From the NCBI GenBank assembly GCA_004009845.1, contig RMBW01000007.1, positions 496,001-560,000 on the forward strand: DNA of 64,000 bases, given 5' to 3'. The position numbers and the translations under genes were made by a program. Below, one piece after another: positions 11,451 through 25,600 of this stretch; position 1 is the first letter of the stretch, and every line of letters starts with the position of its first letter. Source of the DNA: Davidsoniella eucalypti. Its lineage: Eukaryota > Ascomycota > Sordariomycetes > Microascales > Ceratocystidaceae. A model generated the notes under the pieces. It was not told the DNA's origin, made no database searches, and was given only the letters and a program-made list of their open reading frames with translations.

Positions 11451-14135
11451 CTAATCATCATCACCCCAGTAGGGGACGCCATGTCCATTACCGACGGCGC
11501 TGAGTCTAGCAGCTTTACGTCTTTGCATAGATGTAGCATCCACTATCACATTCTCGAGAGGCGAGATTGGCGAATCAGGACGGGGAATGCCCGCTCCGGT
11601 GATCATGATATCTATGTCGCTACCATTCGATGATGGAGCGATGCGTACGTTATCAACGGCTGATGAAGGCATGGGGGCCTTGAGTGGCGTAGGCACCACG
11701 GGAATCGACGCCGTACTAGTACGTCTCAAGTAGGTGTGCTTGGGCGGCTCAGGCAGACGGAAGAAGTCATCGCTGGAGATGTCATCATCATCGCTATCAT
11801 CAGCATATTCGCCAATATCAGAAGCCTCAGCAGCTTCTTCCGGTGGGTTTAGGAATAGCATGATTCGCTCCTTCTTGATAGAGGGTGTCAACGATGGCTT
11901 GCGATCGCGGGGGAAGAAGTCGGAGTTTTGTTGTTGTTGTTGTTGGGAGACGGGCATCTGCTTCATCATGCTAGCGCTTTGAGCAGTGGTTCTGTGGTTG
12001 AACGATGTTCTGTGCGATCCATTACCAACAGTGCTGGCAGAGGCCCTCGAGCTGACAGACAGGCGACGAGTATTGACATTGGCTTCGGTGATCGTATTCT
12101 GAGATGCGCGTGCACTGTGCTGGTGGACGTTCTCCTCCTCAAGTTCGGAGATGATGTTCTCTCTCATACGAGCACGCTTCTGTCTCAAAGCTGCCAGAAG
12201 AAGTTCCTCCTGTCTGGTAACAGCCATAATGCGAGAGTCACCGGGAGATGTGCGAGTAACAGGGTTGACGTAGAATTCCATAGACGTCGGGCTATGCGGG
12301 GGTGTAGCCCTTCCAGTTGAGTTGGAACACACGGAGGCATTGCGCTGAGGCAGGGAAGGTAGGGCGCGCATAGGCGCATCACCCATGGCGGCTTGGTTGA
12401 TGCGCTTAGCGGGCATCATGAGGATAGTGCTGGCACATCTAGCACTGCTAGCTTGAGCGGCCTCGGAAATGATAGGCGGCATTGGAGGCTTGGTGGAGTT
12501 TGAAGCAGGAGATCTTGGTGAAGAGCACACGGATGAAGTTGGACGGGTACCAGTAGGGCGCGTATTCCGGGGCATGGGCTGGTCATGAGGGATCGTGAGG
12601 TAAGTGTTGGTCGGGGCGAAGCTCGTCCTTCTAGTAGAAGAAGACTTGTGAGATGGGCTACGAGCAAGGCGATCCTCGTTGGTGTGTATGCTAACATCGC
12701 TGCTCATGGAAGTGCAGATCGAGGCACGCTGGGGAGCAGAAGTCTTAGTGGCAGAAAATACAGAGCCGGTGTCGTCTTCAGAGTCAGACGAAAGTGATAG
12801 CATGCTACGCTCTTTGAGGTCGGCTTCAATAAGACTCGACTTCTTATTCGAACCTCTTGATGCTTTGGAAGTCTTGGTGACTCTGCTAGACAGACTAGCA
12901 TTGCAATCATCAGCAGCAACAGCTCTAGCCCGTGGTGATACTGCCATGTTCGGGTTGAAATACTCGTGTCCGGGATGTGGCTCATGGATGACAGGATGAG
13001 CTTCACGGTGCAGTGCCGGTGATGAGTACTTGTTCTGATGTTGGCTCAGAGAGGGTGGGTTTGGTGCGGGCCGAGCAGCAATAAACTGTTCTTCGCTAAT
13101 GATGGCAACCTCTTGAAGAGCAGCAGCAGCCAGCTTTTCTAGTCGTAGCTCTTCTTCGGTGCTCATAGGTGGCTCGGACGCAGGCATCTGCTCAAGCTCT
13201 TCCTCCTCATCATGAACTTGTCTAAACGTCATACGCTCATAGTGTTCATACAGGCTGTTGAGCTCAGTTGTGGAGGTCTTTTGGGGTACTAATGTTGGCG
13301 TACTAGAAGGACTCTTGAGACGCCGGTTTGAAGGCTGAAGGAATTTGCGGCCGAAGCGATATTTACTAGGCTCCACTGGTGATGGTTCGGTGATAGAAGA
13401 CATAGGACTAGGGCAGCAGGTAGAGGCTGGTGAAATGCTGGAGCCAGGCGAAAGGCCAGATTCATATGCACCGTCGGAGCGAAGACTAGTCTGGCTACGC
13501 TTTCCGCGCACGAAATTGGCGATCTTCAACTTGGTAGGCTTTTTCTTGGGGCCGGCAGTACCCTCCATGTTTAGGATGGAAGACGCCTTATTCGGGTATC
13601 CCTTGGCCATGGCGGAAGATGAGGTTTGCTGAGAGATGGACAAAGGTACTCTAGACTTGTCGTAAAAAGAGGTGATGGTGGAGTTTGAACTACAGCGTCT
13701 AAGGAGGCTTGCGGCGTCTGAAGAAGCAATGGAAGGAGTGATGGAAAGATGTTTGTTGTTGTGTCTAAAGTGATAGTTGGGCACAATAGCAGACTCGCTG
13801 TCCCAGTTGTTGTTCTCAGTATCTTCGTTTAACACACTGAGGCCATGGACGGTAGGAGCAACGGTGGTGGTGTCTGAAATTGCGACACTGATAGCCGAAG
13901 TGCTGGCGGTTTCCCAATGTGAAGAAGCAACACTAGTACGACGTTGTTGGTTCAAGTAGTGTTGCGAGACTGATGGCTGTTGCTGGCCGTTGCCTAGAAT
14001 CTGATCGATCTTGCTGGAAAATATTGGAGTGGGATTCTCGAAGATTGGTGGTGGTGGTTGTGAAGATAAAGATATTTGAGAATTCCTGTTCCTGCGACTA
14101 GGGACAGGAAAAGAAAACTTTGAAGTTCGGCCCAT
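11451..14135 (-). CDS. Conserved-looking, largely disordered fungal protein, function unknown
   Basis: A single exon of 894 residues. The ATG at 14135 sits in a good context (CCACC before ATGG); the frame extends upstream only to a non-ATG codon. The protein is Ser/Thr/Pro-rich throughout, with basic patches (KKKPTKLKIANFVRGKR near 210-230) and many SP/TP sites. A short ordered-looking helical block lies at about 630-670 (RIMAVTRQEELLLAALRQKR, then ARMRENIISELEEE). A six-Gln run sits near 730, an Asp-rich acidic patch near 773-787 (DDSDDDDISSDD), and the C terminus is RRKAARLSAVGNG followed by GVPYWGDDD. No enzymatic or DNA-binding domain is visible. The helical block and the C-terminal motif are what I would expect to be conserved. 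A phospho-regulated scaffold or nuclear regulator is possible, but this is not shown. Confidence 0.85.
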   Translation of the reverse strand: MGRTSKFSFPVPSRRNRNSQISLSSQPPPPIFENPTPIFSSKIDQILGNGQQQPSVSQHYLNQQRRTSVASSHWETASTSAISVAISDTTTVAPTVHGLSVLNEDTENNNWDSESAIVPNYHFRHNNKHLSITPSIASSDAASLLRRCSSNSTITSFYDKSRVPLSISQQTSSSAMAKGYPNKASSILNMEGTAGPKKKPTKLKIANFVRGKRSQTSLRSDGAYESGLSPGSSISPASTCCPSPMSSITEPSPVEPSKYRFGRKFLQPSNRRLKSPSSTPTLVPQKTSTTELNSLYEHYERMTFRQVHDEEEELEQMPASEPPMSTEEELRLEKLAAAALQEVAIISEEQFIAARPAPNPPSLSQHQNKYSSPALHREAHPVIHEPHPGHEYFNPNMAVSPRARAVAADDCNASLSSRVTKTSKASRGSNKKSSLIEADLKERSMLSLSSDSEDDTGSVFSATKTSAPQRASICTSMSSDVSIHTNEDRLARSPSHKSSSTRRTSFAPTNTYLTIPHDQPMPRNTRPTGTRPTSSVCSSPRSPASNSTKPPMPPIISEAAQASSARCASTILMMPAKRINQAAMGDAPMRALPSLPQRNASVCSNSTGRATPPHSPTSMEFYVNPVTRTSPGDSRIMAVTRQEELLLAALRQKRARMRENIISELEEENVHQHSARASQNTITEANVNTRRLSVSSRASASTVGNGSHRTSFNHRTTAQSASMMKQMPVSQQQQQQNSDFFPRDRKPSLTPSIKKERIMLFLNPPEEAAEASDIGEYADDSDDDDISSDDFFRLPEPPKHTYLRRTSTASIPVVPTPLKAPMPSSAVDNVRIAPSSNGSDIDIMITGAGIPRPDSPISPLENVIVDATSMQRRKAARLSAVGNGHGVPYWGDDD

Positions 14136-16600
14136 GGTGGACAGCGGGTGAGAAATAAAAAATAAAATAAAACCCGATAAAATAAGGAGCAACTACAGAA
14201 CGTGCAGCGAGGACAGAGGGCAAGGCGAGGTGCTAGCGGGATGCTACCGGAACATCAAGGAGTGTCAATATATAAGATAAGGATGGGCGAGGACACTTGA
14301 TGGAACCAGAAAAAAGCAAAGCCGGGTGAGGTCGCAGCACAGGTAAGGCAGGCCACAACTACTAGTTTACGGGCAGCAAGTAAGTATATACGTAGGTAGG
14401 CAGGGAACTCAGAGCAGGGCACAGTGAGGACACGAGAAGAAGCCGTAGTTGGGTTCGTGGTAGAGGCAAGAGACTCCGTGAAGCGTCCGTTTCTGTAGGG
14501 CGGGCGAAGCTATGGCGAACCAGTAAACAAAAGCAAATGGACAAGAACAGAACGAAGAAGAAAAGAGTGGTTGTCGGGAGAAGAGGCCAGTGCCAAACCA
14601 AAGTGCCAGGGGACGATGATATAAGGCAGACGGGAAGTAGGAAAACTGGGACTGGCCAGCAAGGAGGATATAGCAATATCAGAACAGAAAGTCAACAACA
14701 AACAAATAAGTGACTGTGTGTACAGTATTAGTACAAGTATACATATACTTGTAGACTTGGTGAGCAGCTGGAACTGCTAAAAAAGAAGGGTAATAATGAT
14801 GGATCGGCAAGGTCTAGTCAAGTTGAGCCCCAGGACTGGCCATGCGTCTTCCAAAATTGTCAAATTTGGGAGAGGCCAGAGTCTTAACAGGCAGAACCCC
14901 GGTCGAGTTCAAATATCGCAGGCCGTCGATAAAAGCAGGCCGAATAAAGCGATGGGCTGGCCTTTCTGCAAGGACCATACAAAACAGCCAGGGTGGTGAC
15001 GGGCTAGCAGGGGGTCTGACGCTCATACGCTCATACACCCACACGCTAGTTGTTGATCGTCTGAGGGTGCTGTGCGCTTTCCGTCGACCGTAGCTCTTGT
15101 TTTGTTTTTAGTGGGGGAGGCCCTAGACGATAGAAGACGATGCAGAGCAGACAAAGAGCACTGGAGAAAGAAGAACACTCGGATGCTTTGTTCCCGAGGC
15201 GGAAAGACGGCGGCCACCGCAGAGATCAGACCAGGATGCAGAAAGAGAGGCGAGAAGAGATCTCCCGATAGCTGCGAGGCAGGCCGATATGTCGATGAAC
15301 TTTTCAGTATCACCAATATAGAAACAAGGCCGACAGAGGGCGCAGGGCGTAAGACGGACTCTAGATGTCTGGGGAGCAAATTCCCTGTTGTATCTTTCCG
15401 CTGGTTTGAGTGACACAGTTGTGCGAGCAACAGTTGAACAGGCAGTGCAGCGCGATATGTTGAGGCCGGAGCGAGTTCTGCACTTCTTAGACAAGTCTTT
15501 TTTTCCTGTTCCTGGATTTATATGACCCTATCCTCTGGTTCCGGTACAGAAGATATCTGATGTAATGCTACTCGGGTTCGGGATCAGGTGCAGCTTATAT
15601 GCAGGACAAGTGTATGACAAGTGTATGCAATGCAATGCAAGGTAACGCAGCACCGGACGTAAGAAGTGGGCTGCAGAAAACGCAACTCCGTAGATGCAGC
15701 AGAAATCGACGAATTCTCGTCCTCGGTGTGGCGCTGAGAAGTGAAGCCGAGCAGGTGTCTGTTGGTCGACATTCGAGCCCAAGTGTTCTCGTGGCGGTGT
15801 CGAACAAAGAGTATCGAACAAGGTCGTCGGAAATACGATGCGGGTGTTGCAAAAAAAAAAAAAAACCCCTCGTTTGCAAGCAAAGTATCTGGGTCGATGG
15901 CGGTTATTGGTACGAGAGAAATTGGCACTCAGAGTCTCAGTAAACAATCAAGCAGGCATATAAGCATCAATATCAACGTCTTGGAAGCAGCTTGGGAGTT
16001 GGTACTCGCGGAATAGAGCAAAGATAACAACGAGCTCAAACCTTGCCAATAGGTTCGCGAAAGCACGAGACAAAAGCTTGAAGCTGGTGCGTGCGTCGGT
16101 TGTATGTCTTGTTTTTTGTTCTGCTGTATTCTCTGCTCGATCAAAGAACGAAGAAGGCAGTTGTCAGTCTTAGACAATATAACACTCTGAAAGCATAGCA
16201 GAGAAGCAAGCAGGGCCTGCGAAATTAGCTTCCAGCTAAAGAGAGAGGCCACACAGCAGCTAAGCTGAACAAGGAACAACAAAGAAGGGGAAGAGAAAAG
16301 TATCGTGATATCTTCCAAGAAACCAGGTGCCAGATAGGAAAGAGCACCAGGCTGACAAAATCAGATGTGGATGAAGAAAAACAAGGAAGGAAACAGAAAT
16401 AAAACCAGAAGCTGCGGACGGCTGTGTTTTTGGCGTAGTTTCTTCTCAGGCGGCTTTATTCAGCTCAAAGCTGCAACTGCATCCACCTTCTTTGCTTTTT
16501 TTCGCTGCTACCTACTCACAGCTTTGTTCCTTCCTTCTTCGCTTTGGGGCTAGTTTTTTTGGGGGGGTTAAGCGGCGTGCGTGCATCTGATTTCAGGAAC
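14136..16600. promoter_or_regulatory. Upstream region of the disordered-protein gene
   Basis: This 2.5 kb has many overlapping short frames on both strands, none with recognisable protein. It includes a 14-A run near 15851-15864, a small direct duplication (ACAAGTGTATG twice) near 15605-15626, and a T-run followed by seven Gs near 16553-16567. It most likely holds the promoter and perhaps a long 5' leader for the minus-strand gene. No intron/exon structure could be supported. Confidence 0.4.
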
Positions 16601-19600
16601 ACGTTCAAGATAGGAAGGAACGACCACCAGCCAATCCGCCATACAAAGTAGAAGTTTACGATTTCGTCCTTCAGAAGCAGGCTCTTTTGTCCAATCGAGC
16701 TTTGGGACTACGATTTGCGATACTCTTTGGGCTCTTTCGTGCTCTGGCAATAACATTGACATTCTACGGCAATTACACCCGTCTTGATCGCCTTTTAGAC
16801 AGCCGCCAGAATCGAGACATGTCTCTCGCCAGGCCTCGTCACATATTGCTGCGTCTCTACTCACCAGACGAGAAACAGCTGGTCAAAGTCAAGTCTAATC
16901 GGAGCGACGAGGATATGTTCCCTACAAAGGAAGAAGAGGCGTCAAAAGAAAGACTCTGATATATCCTTCTGACTTGCTTATGGCAAGCCGAATGCATGTC
17001 AGCTCGGCGCCTTTGCCTTCTGCCTGGCACAGTCAGATCGTTGGTCTCGAATTCACTTTGTCTTTCTTGTTCTTTGCTTTAGCCCAATATAGGACTTTTA
17101 GACGGCTTGCGCAGTGACTGATGATCGTCGCAGCCCTGTCCTAAATACCCTTGGCTTTGCCTTTTCCGAACATTCCTTCTAGCTCAAAAGTGAATTCGTC
17201 TTCATTTCTCTTCGCTTGGCTAACTATGATGTAGTAGCAGTTTGTGCTTGTCTTCTGTTGCTGGGCTTGCCGGGCTTGGCTGGCTCTCAGACACATGCTT
17301 CTCTTCTCACGTCGCCGGGCTGCTTTGCTGTGACGGAGCATCCTTTTCCAGGTTCTAGCATGAGCTGGGGCACTCCAGGATCGCCTAAGGAAGCAGCCAC
17401 TTCCTTGCCCTGACACTAGCAACAGTCCTAGTGGTAAGTTAGTTGCTCGCTGTAGTGTTAGTCGGAGCCAAGTCTTGGTATTAAATGGCTTGAACATGAT
17501 ATTGTTTCTCGGCCCGCCGGAAGTCTTGCACTGAACCTAAAGCAATATTCTAGGAGGGCAAACACAGACTAGAAAGAAAGTGCCGCGTGTACTAACTAAC
17601 CAGTTGATGTTATTTCTTTATTAATCAGCTACTATGATATCTGTTACTAAGCCCCTCCATTGTCGATACTTGAGCATGTACAGAAGATGCCTGGCTTCTA
17701 GGAGGGATTGTCTAGCAACTGAGCAACGGTGCAGACTTTTAGGCTTGTTACAAGATGCCAGACCAGGAAAATGATCGTCTTCTGTCTGTCTATTTGCTGC
17801 TGGAACGCTTAGCAACATTATTTTCTGCAAATATAAGCAAGTGCTGGCTCCTTCACAGGGCTAGCAAATCTTGCAAATTAGTCGAGGTAGACAACCACAA
17901 CTGCAGTCCATAATTCGATAGGCATCTTTTTCTTGCACTGAAATCGTGGCTTGATTTCCTATCGTTTTGTTCATGTCAAAAAGACTTCCCTCAACGTCAA
18001 TTTAGGCCGGGGCATCATCAATACGTAACACCAAAGGCACGCTTGACCTCATGATTTGTCCTTACAACAGTTATCCTCCACTCCAAGGGAGAACATGCAT
18101 CTTATGTAGCCGTAGACTTTCTTCATGGCCAAGATTAGATTTCACTCTCCCTTTCGGGATGGCCATCTGGAAACACTAGAACATGATTTAAGGGACACTA
18201 TATTTCTCGCCATAACCGGCGTCCCCAAGAAAACGAATGTTCCATCATCCCACCACTAGAACAAAAAAGAAAGTAGGTTGGACGCTGTTATCGAACAAGG
18301 CTGGGCCAGGGAGAAGCAAGGAATTGTTCAAATCTTACACAAGCAGGCAAAAGACATGTAAGTACGTCACATATCAGGCGGTCCAAGCTACGCTAAACCA
18401 TTGGAGTGATTAATAGCTAACCAGGCTAAATGCCGAGAAGACAGCAAGTGACTATGTCAAAGTCACGATGATCATTACACCTGCAATGTCCTGCGCCATC
18501 AGAAGATTCTGATGAGAAAACCTGGTTTTCTCGTCCATCAGCTCTCTAGTAACAGGTTCCCAATGAGGTGTTTGTTTTTTTCCCCGGAAAGGATTAGAAG
18601 TTGAGATGCGCAGGAATAGCATATAACAAAACCATAACAAATGTTCTGTATCTCAGTGGCCTGTCACTGTTGAGAAGCAGGTTGTCCTTCACCTTGCATT
18701 GTATACTAGTATCAGTTCAGGGCTGTGTATCTTAGGATACCGAGGTGCTACATAGCTATTAAAGTTCCATCTCCACCCTGATCAAAATGAAGATAAAATA
18801 AAAACTTGTACCGCTTACTTTTAGAGATCCAGCCCCGGTAAGCCACAGGACCTATTAATTGTTTGACATCTGTTGATGGACCAGAGCTTGCAAGGCCTTC
18901 AGAAAGCAAAGTCCGGGAAGGAATATAAGGAATACAACCGAAAATAATGTTTCTGAGCTCTGTGCAAGAGAGCAACAGTGTTTTTTGATTTTATTTTCTT
19001 CCGTGTTTTTTCTACTTTATCCCGTAAGAATTATAGGTGAAAATGATCACCTGTAACCTTGGCCAGTGTGAAGGGTTAGCTACTACCTAGTCAGTCAGCT
19101 AGGGTTTGTGCTGTAAGCTGATGGCTATGAAAGACAATGTCAACAGTTGTGTGTTTTTATCTTCTTTTCAAGATTAAAAAAAGTGAGCTTGTTTTGTTTC
19201 TCCATGCCATGAATGACCTGTTAACAGCCTATATTCTTTTTTTCTTGGTTGTCCCCTGAGGGTTATCACCGGAGAAAATACGCCGTCTAGTCAACTTGAC
19301 AGCTTATTGTTAACTGTAATACTGATGTTTAGAAGCCTGTCACATCCAAGACATTCTTAATCTGCCCTGCACGCGGCAGGCTTGATAAATTCGTTAGTGG
19401 AGGCTAGAGCAAGTCGTTGCAAGCATTTATCATTTATCATAGTAGGCTTTCTCGTCCAATTGTTTCGTGGCGTTTTTTTCTTTTCTTTTCCTTCTTCTTT
19501 TCTTTTTGCTTGGCCCGGCTTTGATACCGAGCCCCTTCATCCTTTTCTATGCTGGGAAGGCATCAAATACAAATTGTAGAGGGCCGAAATGAAGGCCGGC

Positions 19601-22600
19601 TCCTACAGCATGAACTACTAATTCCTATTATTTGTCAATATCAACTAGAGTTTGCAGCGCTGAAAGGCTCGGTTTAACGTGCAAGGAAACCTCCGACACG
19701 TCACTGTTCGTTTAGTCAATATCATTGTGTTGTTTTCACCTTTAGGCATTTCGTCCTTGATATCTCGAAGTTCCCTTTTCCGCTCTACAAAGGCCAGGGC
19801 CCCTTTTCCACGTCCCATTCTTTGCGAGTATTCTATTTATCTTCTATTTCCTGACACCGTGGACAACATGGCTCTTTCCCTCTATCTCATACTATATGTA
19901 CTACTACGTATACTCCTAGAAGGGAGTCAGTGCTGTGGTACGACGAACTGTGCATGGGCCATCATCTGCCCGCCAACTTACGGCCTACTAACGCCCTGCT
20001 TCCTCGCCGTTAAACCATCTGTTTTCTCGTTTCCATATAAACAGTGAGTCCGTCCTATCGTTATTGGCACTAGAAAATCACAAGGAATGATATTCAATAG
20101 TAGTCTCGTTCTTTATTTCGGCCCCCCCTAGTGATAGAAGAATTATTCTCAGCTTCTTTGTATTCTTCCAATACGAACTTTATCCCAAGTGTGTCCCAAT
20201 TTCCTATAAATATCATTGCTAGATCGATAGGGAAAAGGGAGGGCGGAACTATTGATCTTATGAGAGAGAACATGCCATTAGAAAGACACATATGTACCTA
20301 TATAGAGCATGATTTACAATTATACCTCTTATATGTAATATATATGAAATATGAAATACTCCCTATTCAAATAATGACGACTAAAACTGGCCGACAACCA
20401 CCACAAACATTGGCTGATACAGCGTTGGCAAATTGCCATAATAAAGATAAGGTACATTGGCATTCTAGAAACAAAACAAAAGCCATTTCCCAAAGTGTCC
20501 AGATTACCACGTTGGGAAATATATCAGTCTGTCACTTACATGCAATATGTAAGCCACAGTTTGATTTATAAAATGGAAAAAAAAAAACCTGGTTTCTCTT
20601 GCTATGCACACACTTACGTAAGCTATCCTGTGGTGAAAGAAAACGCACAAAACTACATCAATAGTGGCTAGAAACTATTCTTCTTCTCTCATCTTGTTTC
20701 GTTACTCTGCTTCGCTTAGAATTCCGTTGTTAGATGTATTAGTACTGGAAAGTCTAATAGTTATTCGCTTCTAGCCCCATGTCCTTTTATCTGCAACTAT
20801 TTGTATTAAATTGATGAATTACTAGCCAAGACCCATGACGCCGGCTATCATCGTATACCCTGATGATATCTTTTTTCTTTTTCTTTTCTCATGTGCCGTT
20901 TTCCCTATTGCCCTACGTTTGTTGCTTCTGTATATTACCTATGTAGACAGCTGGATTCAGCTCTATTTTTCATGATTGCAATTAGCCAACATGAGGCCAT
21001 ATAGACACATAACAGAGGATATGAAAGCACTAGAAGCCATGCTCTCGGGAACTGTAAATATTGCTGGGTGGTTCAGAGGGCGGCTGGGGCGTTATTGATC
21101 AAGGTGAGGCTGCCGAAAATCACATCGATCTGTGCTACTGCTATATCTACCGCATCGTGATTTTCCTTTACGCAAGCTCGCCTCCCGGAGAGACGGAATA
21201 AAGAGCGATACAAAGGCAAGTAAATCCGGTGATGATCGTTCAAGCCGCCTTCGCTTGTGCCTCCACCGGCTTTAACTCCAACTCTTAGTATTTGTTGGGA
21301 TCTTTTGTGTATAATTTCTTCATGTGATGCTGCTGGCTGTTCCTATTGTTGTATTATTGTGCACTATTTCTGTAGAAAAAGGCTCCGGTCATCATTATCG
21401 CCAGTATGATAGATTACTGTCTGAAGATCTTATGAAGAAAGAACATGTATAGAATGAATTGATGATAATCCACAATATATTGGGGAGATCAATTTTTTAA
21501 TGCTACATAAGTACATTCTATGCTTCTATTCATGGCATTGTGGTCTATAGTGAGGCTATCTCCTGGAGGTTGCATAATCCATATTGATTTTCTTGCTAGG
21601 CCTTTGATGTCAAACAAAGAACGCCGAGCTGTGTTAAAAAATGTAAGATATAAAAATAATAATAACCAGGCTTTAGGCTACATGGTCTCTTCGCTGGAAA
21701 AAAAATATATTAAGATATGTTTTTATCCATAAGATCGCCATAACTGCTGTAACATCGCGTCACTATTACTGGTTTTTTTTATCCTCATTCTCTCACAAAG
21801 AGCCCTGTTGCCAGCTTCTGGGCCCTGTAAATATTGTATATTTTTTCTGTCTTGACTTCTGTTCTTTGGCAATATTCAGGTCCCTGTTTAACTGTAACCT
21901 CACCACGCCCTACAGATAGTTTTAGGGGACAGACAGCGAAAGACCAATGGAAACTGTTCTGTATTGGCATGGCAAAGAAGTCTTTTTGCCCTTTTTTACC
22001 CTGGACTATGGTCTTATTCTTACGATAGTTTTTGTTCTTATTCTTTACGAACTGCTTTCCAGTAGTATTCTATGATATTTGATGATCCATATATGCTGTC
22101 GTCATGGTACCTCCAAAGATCACAAAGTCCCAATTTATTGAAGAGTTTACAGTCTTTTCTTGAGATCTTTTGGCGAAGATACAATTCGATATATCCCCGA
22201 TGTGATGATCTAGTATTGGAATGCGTAACAATATCATCGATTCTTGCATATACTTTTAGCGTAGCTCAACTTGAGCCATGCTGTTAACATATAAATATGC
22301 TGTTAAAAGGGAGCAAGCACAAACATAAGACCAAGATTGTACACATATTTTGAGGGTCACATATGACAGGTGAGAGATTACAGTTCTCTCAACAGCCAAG
22401 ATTGCTATGAGACATTATACAATCTTTTTAATCGGCATAAATATTTGTTACTTATTTGTCCAGCCAAGCGGGAAATTTATTTGTCGAGAAAACAACGTGG
22501 GCGTTATCCTTGTTACAACAATGACAAATATTTTGATCTAAGGTTTGTGCCCGGGCCTGCAACTTATGACGAGATATAGGGTTTATGGAATATAGGGTTA

Positions 22601-25600
22601 TGATATTACACTACTAAAGGACATAAGTTGGGGTAGACCTTGAAATTGAGAATTTGATGGGCAGCTTGACTAATCATTGATTAACGTGTAGATTGCAAAT
22701 CAGTTCCGGACCCAAAAGAATACTCTGATATACTATTAGCCTAAATTCCGTCCAGTTGTCATGCCCTTATCTTACGAAGCTAAGTTGATTTGTCTCGTGA
22801 TGTGCAAAAAGACAGAGAAGAAAGTCTTGCGATCAACGTTCATAAAGTCTTAGACATGTGCCGCTTTGTAATCCAGGTTTGTATATTGGATGGTTGGGCG
22901 AGACATTGTTTCTGCTTGACTGGCGGCTTCACATGTGTACAATGAACAGTTTTACTACATGTGACACCTATAACAATTACCGATGGAGACCTGAGTGAAT
23001 CACGGCCCGTCTATAAGGTGCTGTCAAGAGTTATGCTCCCAAATTAGTCTCTTTTCAGTAATTCTTTGCTATAACTAGCTACACATTATACATACAGACT
23101 AGCATGACTGAATCTATCGAGGCGGCCCATCGATTTGAAATTTATCCCCATAGTTGGGATTTTATGCTCGCTTATCATAGCGGCGCTGTTATGTAAGATA
23201 TAGAGTATCATGACTTAGTAATCTCCCAACGCACTATATCGTGTGTGATAGATATGCAGAGGCACGATACCCGAAGATATTGTATTATGTATTTGCTTTT
23301 TTTTTTTCTTTGCCTCCCGTCAGCGCCTCTTTGCCATATATAAAAACAAAAGCTGGCTGAATCTGATCAACTAAACTAGTGCCTGCTGATAGTCTAACAT
23401 CCTTGACTATCCTTGTTTAATATGCCTTGATTTGGGTACATCTGAAGGCTTTTCTCTACATAAGAAAAGAGACGTCGAAGACATTAATGTAAAAGGATGA
23501 GAAACTATTAGCCTCTTCTATGATAAACAAAAAGCAAGCAGGGCTTCTATGAACATAAGCGACCGAAGAAGAAACCCGATAATCAGGTAGGAGGAAACTA
23601 CAAAAAGATGACCTGATATTCAGGTACGCCGACCTTATTGCTAGTCGCCTGGTGAGATACATGAGACTGGCTACGCTGAGGTCATCTGCCGTTTTTAGCT
23701 ACCGCTGGCGGTCTATAATAGTATAGTAGCAGCTTTCATTGTGGTGGCTGTTCTAGTCACGATGCCTAGGTGGTACCGTGAGAAGAACCATGGATAGCTG
23801 AAGATGGCTGAACCGCAGTTTATTTTATTTATTTTTATTTTATTCAGCGGTAACGAAGCTGGTAAATCTGTTTACAAGAAATACGTCATACATCGCGTGT
23901 GTTGGTTGACTATACAATATGAGTTGTGTAGCAGTACCCTACACTTTCGACAAGACTTTCAGGATCCATGTGTCAACATGAACTATCGATATAGAGCGCC
24001 ATATAGTTCACCAGAGATATGATAGAGTCGTAGTTGAAGTCACTAACATTATCACAGAAACAGTGAAATTAAATCATGTATTGTGTCATGTATTGTGAAT
24101 GGTTCCTTTTCAGCTGACTCTGTCATCTATTCTCGACGATAAGGACTTTATTGCATAAAATCGGACGATTACTAGACTAATAAGCGAGATATATGACCAC
24201 CAAGCACCGATAATATATCATATAGGTCGATAATAGGCTGATTATTTGACTTAGTCTGCGATGACACTACCAGCTAGCTAAGATGCCTTTTTCCTGATAC
24301 TATCAGATATATTAAATCAACTGCTATAAGCTGTGCTCGGACGCTTGAACACGTTTATACTCGAGTGTTCCTGCATATGCACAAAGAATAAGAGAAATAA
24401 GTTTGACAAGCACAGAAGTTCTGTAATGCCCTTCTTTTTTTCTTTTTCATTTGTACTGCTTGGCTGTCCAGCTGAGATTCGTATTCTAATGCAACGGTGA
24501 CCGATGAACTTACAGCATATATCAAGCACAGGACAGGAACCTTAAAATGGATTGGGTCTGTGCTGTGCTGTGCCGTGCTATGTTGTGCTTTGTCCCTCTT
24601 GCTGTTATTCTGTTAAGGCCAAAGTACTATAAACGGCGAGCTACCTGAAGCTATGTCTTGCACAAACCAACGGAAATAAGAGTCCGAGAGCCACCCAATG
24701 CGTTTTGCATTCTTTTCATACAGATAGATATACATGCATTACGGGTCTTTTTGTGTTCCAACTACCATGTTGCAATCGATCTAGGTACACTATAATCGTT
24801 ACATCATGGTTCTGGATCGCTATGTGATTTGTAGACACACCTGAAGCTGGCGGCACTTTAAGCACGGCACTAATTTGTATATCTAGCCAAACGCCAAGCA
24901 CTTCCGGCGATATGGATGTTGCTCGTAGAGGCACACAGTTACAAAGGTATACCTAGTATCTATGGGACCATTACCATCCAGTGGCCGATCTCTTGAATGT
25001 GATCTATCACTACCGATGATCTACATCGTCACGAGTTGTTCATCTACTTGGACTGTCCCTGTTCTTGCCCGAGACGATCCCATCCGATTAGGATACAGGA
25101 GGATATACGACGATGTATCGTCACCGCCGTGACTCTTTATCCATAAGTCGACTGCTGCTTTGACAGACCTGAGCTAGAGACGTCAAAACATTGGGACGAA
25201 GGATTAGATATATTTGTACCTGATATGCATAGTTGGGAAAGTAGATTCGACCTTCTTGAGCGTCCTTTTGCGGTTGAGAAAAACGGTGTGTTTCTGATAT
25301 CTTGCTTAGAGCTTCAAGGCCGTGAGACGCCGTTGTTTTTTACCTTCAAAATACACATTTTTGTTTTCTCTTTTCAGCCCCAAACTCTGAAAGATGAAGC
25401 GAGAGAAAGATTTGGGTTCTTTTGCAAGGGAACTGACAAACAATTCATATAAACGGGCTTGTAATTGCTTCTAGTAATCCAAGCAAACACCACAGTCACA
25501 ATATGCAGGAACATAATATACAGAAAGTTAAAAAAAAAAAGCATTGTTAATTAGTGCTCTAGTCAAGCTGTAGCCGGAAAGACACGAGGCCGCTACGACA

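Noticed and set aside
15023..16318. Cluster of overlapping 90-140 codon frames on both strands
   Set aside because: The frames overlap each other in several frames, have Ser/Cys/Arg-rich unstructured translations, show no domain and no splice-linked extension. They are consistent with chance frames in an upstream region.
17141..17497. 118-codon minus-strand frame with an acidic segment
   Set aside because: ATG-initiated but no recognisable domain, no neighbouring exon, and composition like surrounding non-coding sequence.
19679..20571. Two successive plus-strand frames of 122 and 146 codons
   Set aside because: Different frames with stops between them, no workable splice join giving recognisable protein, and AT-rich codon content unlike the genuine genes here.
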